Assembly: GCA_030648225.1 (NCBI GenBank)
Contig: JAUSIA010000408.1
Location: 1 to 7,712, forward strand
DNA: 7,712 nucleotides
DNA from: Ignavibacteria bacterium
Lineage (GTDB): Bacteria > Bacteroidota > Ignavibacteria > Ignavibacteriales > Ignavibacteriaceae
Reading direction: 5' to 3'
The position numbers and the translations under genes were made by a program. Of the stretch, positions 6,387 through 7,712 are shown piece by piece (position 1 is the first letter of the stretch; every line of letters starts with the position of its first letter). The notes below the pieces were generated by a model. It did not search any database, was not told the origin of the DNA, and was given only the letters and a program-made list of their open reading frames with translations.

Positions 6387-6845
6387 TCACTTGTCTTCCA
6401 TAAGTTTTTGAGTCTCTTGCATATTATTCATCATATCATCAAAGTTATTCATCATCTCATCCATGTTATCCATCATGTCATTCATTCTGTTTTGAAATTC
6501 TTTATTATCTGTTAACTCTTTATTCCCCGTCATATTTTGCATATGCTGAATCATATTTTTCATATGCTCAGACATTTGATTCATTGAGTTCATCATAGGC
6601 ATCATATCATTATGCATACTATGCTGCTGATGCATCCCCATATTCTGGTGTTGCTGCATTATTTCATTCATCCGAGAAGAAATATCATTCATTCTGTTCA
6701 TCATATTCTGCATCTGGTTCATGTGCATATTCATACCTTGCTGCTGCCCCTGATGCATTCCATGATTATGCTGCGCATTTGTTGCAGATACATAACCACT
6801 GAAAACAATAACAACTATAATTACGAAGGCATTTAAATTTTTCAT
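6387..6845 (-). CDS. Exported Met/His/Asn/Gln-rich protein (152 aa)
   Basis: An unnamed exported protein with a signal peptide over residues 1-24 (ending SATNA, Gln at +1). I count 34 Met and 10 His in 152 residues, and no Cys. The first mature segment is HNHGMHQGQQQGMNMHM; the remainder places Met every three to four residues (MNQMQNMMNRMND; MMDNMDEMMNNFDDMMNNM), which would put Met along one face of helices or a coiled coil. This suits soft-metal binding or a periplasmic scaffold, but is not diagnostic. The ATG follows an AAGGAG site 9 nt away, 14 nt after the TPR gene's stop; the barrel gene begins 6 nt after this gene ends. That spacing and the barrel's matching Met-rich insert suggest the two products work together. 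The repeated ATG/CAT triplets make the DNA itself low-complexity. Confidence 0.8.
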   Translation of the reverse strand: MKNLNAFVIIVVIVFSGYVSATNAQHNHGMHQGQQQGMNMHMNQMQNMMNRMNDISSRMNEIMQQHQNMGMHQQHSMHNDMMPMMNSMNQMSEHMKNMIQHMQNMTGNKELTDNKEFQNRMNDMMDNMDEMMNNFDDMMNNMQETQKLMEDK

Positions 6846-6859
6846 TGCTGAAGCTCCTT

Positions 6860-7712
6860 TTATTTATTGTTTGTAATTAGTTCCATTTTAAGCAGCGAAT
6901 AGAATGAAGTATAATTTCTGCTGCTATTTTTTTTTGCTTTAATTAAAGTATTCTCTGCCTTTAAAAAATCTCCATTGACCCTGTATAAATCATTAAGCAA
7001 GAAATAAGCGTCAGGTTCATCAGGATATTTAGATATCTCAGCCAATGCATATTTGATGGCAGAGTTAATTTCCTCCCGAAGGTAATGCTGGTTTGCTTTA
7101 AGAATATTTAAATATTGTAAGTCAGGTGAAATCGCCTCTAATTCATTTATTAATTTAGAAGATTTATTAAGTTCATTTTGATTTTGATAAAGTATAATTA
7201 AACCTTTTCTCGCTTCAATTAGTTTAGTATCAAGCTTTAATGCTTTAAGGAAATTAAATTCAGCTTTTGTAAAAATTCCTTGCGTTAGATAATACATTCC
7301 CAAAGTTTGATAATACTCGCCATTATTCGGATTAGTTGATATAAGCTTGTTTAATGTATTTACCGCTTTGGAAAATTCACCTATGGTTGCATATAAAACA
7401 CCTAAATTGAAAAGAGCGAGTTCATTATCCGGTTGATTGTTAACTGCTTTAATAAAAAGTTCCTCAGCGCTTTTAATATTACCATTGTTTAAGTATATAA
7501 CTCCTAAACTTATTAATGCATCCTCATCATTTGAATCTAATTCTAGAACCTTATCATAATAAAACTTTATCATCGGAAGGTTCTGCTTAGCAATTGCAAT
7601 TTGAGCGAGATACTTCAGCGTGCTTAAATTATCTGGTTTATTACTTAAAGCTATTTGAAAATTTTCCTCTGCTTTTTCAATATTTCCTTCGGAAAAATAT
7701 TTAACTGCATTA
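6860..7712 (-). CDS. TPR-repeat protein, 5' end beyond the window
   Basis: The frame is open from the right edge to TAA at 6860, giving 283 residues, so the ATG at 7573 is an internal Met and not the start. About eight tetratricopeptide repeats can be read. Good examples are AVKYFSEGNIEKAEENFQIA at the edge, ALISLGVIYLNNGNIKSAEE, ALFNLGVLYATIGEFSKAVN, YYQTLGMYYLTQGIFTKAEF and AYFLLNDLYRVNGDFLKAEN, with the usual Gly/Ala and Pro positions. TPR arrays form curved helical scaffolds for protein contacts; there is no catalytic domain in the visible part. The missing N-terminus may carry a signal peptide, which would place it with its exported neighbours. It is the first visible gene of the tightly spaced run (14 nt to the next gene). 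TPR identity is secure, partner unknown. Confidence 0.9.
   Translation of the reverse strand, partial: NAVKYFSEGNIEKAEENFQIALSNKPDNLSTLKYLAQIAIAKQNLPMIKFYYDKVLELDSNDEDALISLGVIYLNNGNIKSAEELFIKAVNNQPDNELALFNLGVLYATIGEFSKAVNTLNKLISTNPNNGEYYQTLGMYYLTQGIFTKAEFNFLKALKLDTKLIEARKGLIILYQNQNELNKSSKLINELEAISPDLQYLNILKANQHYLREEINSAIKYALAEISKYPDEPDAYFLLNDLYRVNGDFLKAENTLIKAKKNSSRNYTSFYSLLKMELITNNK

Noticed and set aside
6612..6836. His-rich plus-strand ORF opposite the 152-aa Met-rich gene
   Set aside because: Its His/Leu richness is the complement of ATG-rich codons on the other strand. The same holds for the plus ORF at 2598-2789.
6387..6845. Repeated ATC/CAT triplets as a tandem repeat or CRISPR-like array
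   Set aside because: No fixed repeat unit or spacer length exists. The pattern comes from Met, Asn and His codons.

Overview
All genes in this 7.7 kb window lie on the minus strand, so transcription runs from high to low coordinates. The organism looks like a member of the Bacteroidota/Ignavibacteriota (FCB) group. This rests on AT-rich DNA over most of the window, three exported proteins whose signal peptides all end in Ala with Gln at +1 (the 'Q-rule' known for Bacteroidetes), and the protein set (DUF2231 membrane protein, periplasmic Met-rich proteins, outer-membrane barrel, TPR protein). The assignment is an inference and no species can be named.

Right block (about 4280-7712): a tight gene run that reads TPR-repeat protein (cut by the window edge), exported Met/His/Asn-rich protein, outer-membrane beta-barrel with its own Met/Asn/His-rich insert, four-helix DUF2231 membrane protein fused to a periplasmic jelly-roll-like domain, and a 32-residue single-pass microprotein ending in Cys-Cys. 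Gaps of 14, 6, 52 and 26 nt suggest one operon. The shared location (envelope) and the Met/His content suggest handling of a soft metal such as Cu(I) or Ag(I), but no sequence feature proves this.

Middle block (about 2565-4187): a class III-like polyphosphate kinase 2, a small membrane protein with a SHOCT domain, and a second exported Met-rich protein.

Left block (1-2475): a nearly complete phosphoketolase (xfp), whose last residues lie beyond the window. Its start is overlapped by a 56-codon ORF that matches only the C-terminal tail of acetate kinase. Phosphoketolase makes acetyl phosphate, and acetate kinase normally converts that to acetate plus ATP, so the fragment looks like the remnant of an ackA-xfp pair. 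This block is visibly richer in G+C (32/60 at bases 1-60, 36/60 at 1681-1740) than the rest (18/60 at 3361-3420, 19/60 at 6961-7020), which fits horizontal acquisition.

No tRNA, rRNA, CRISPR array or insertion sequence was seen. No intergenic stretch exceeds 130 nt. I found no promoter I would defend and no convincing intrinsic terminator.
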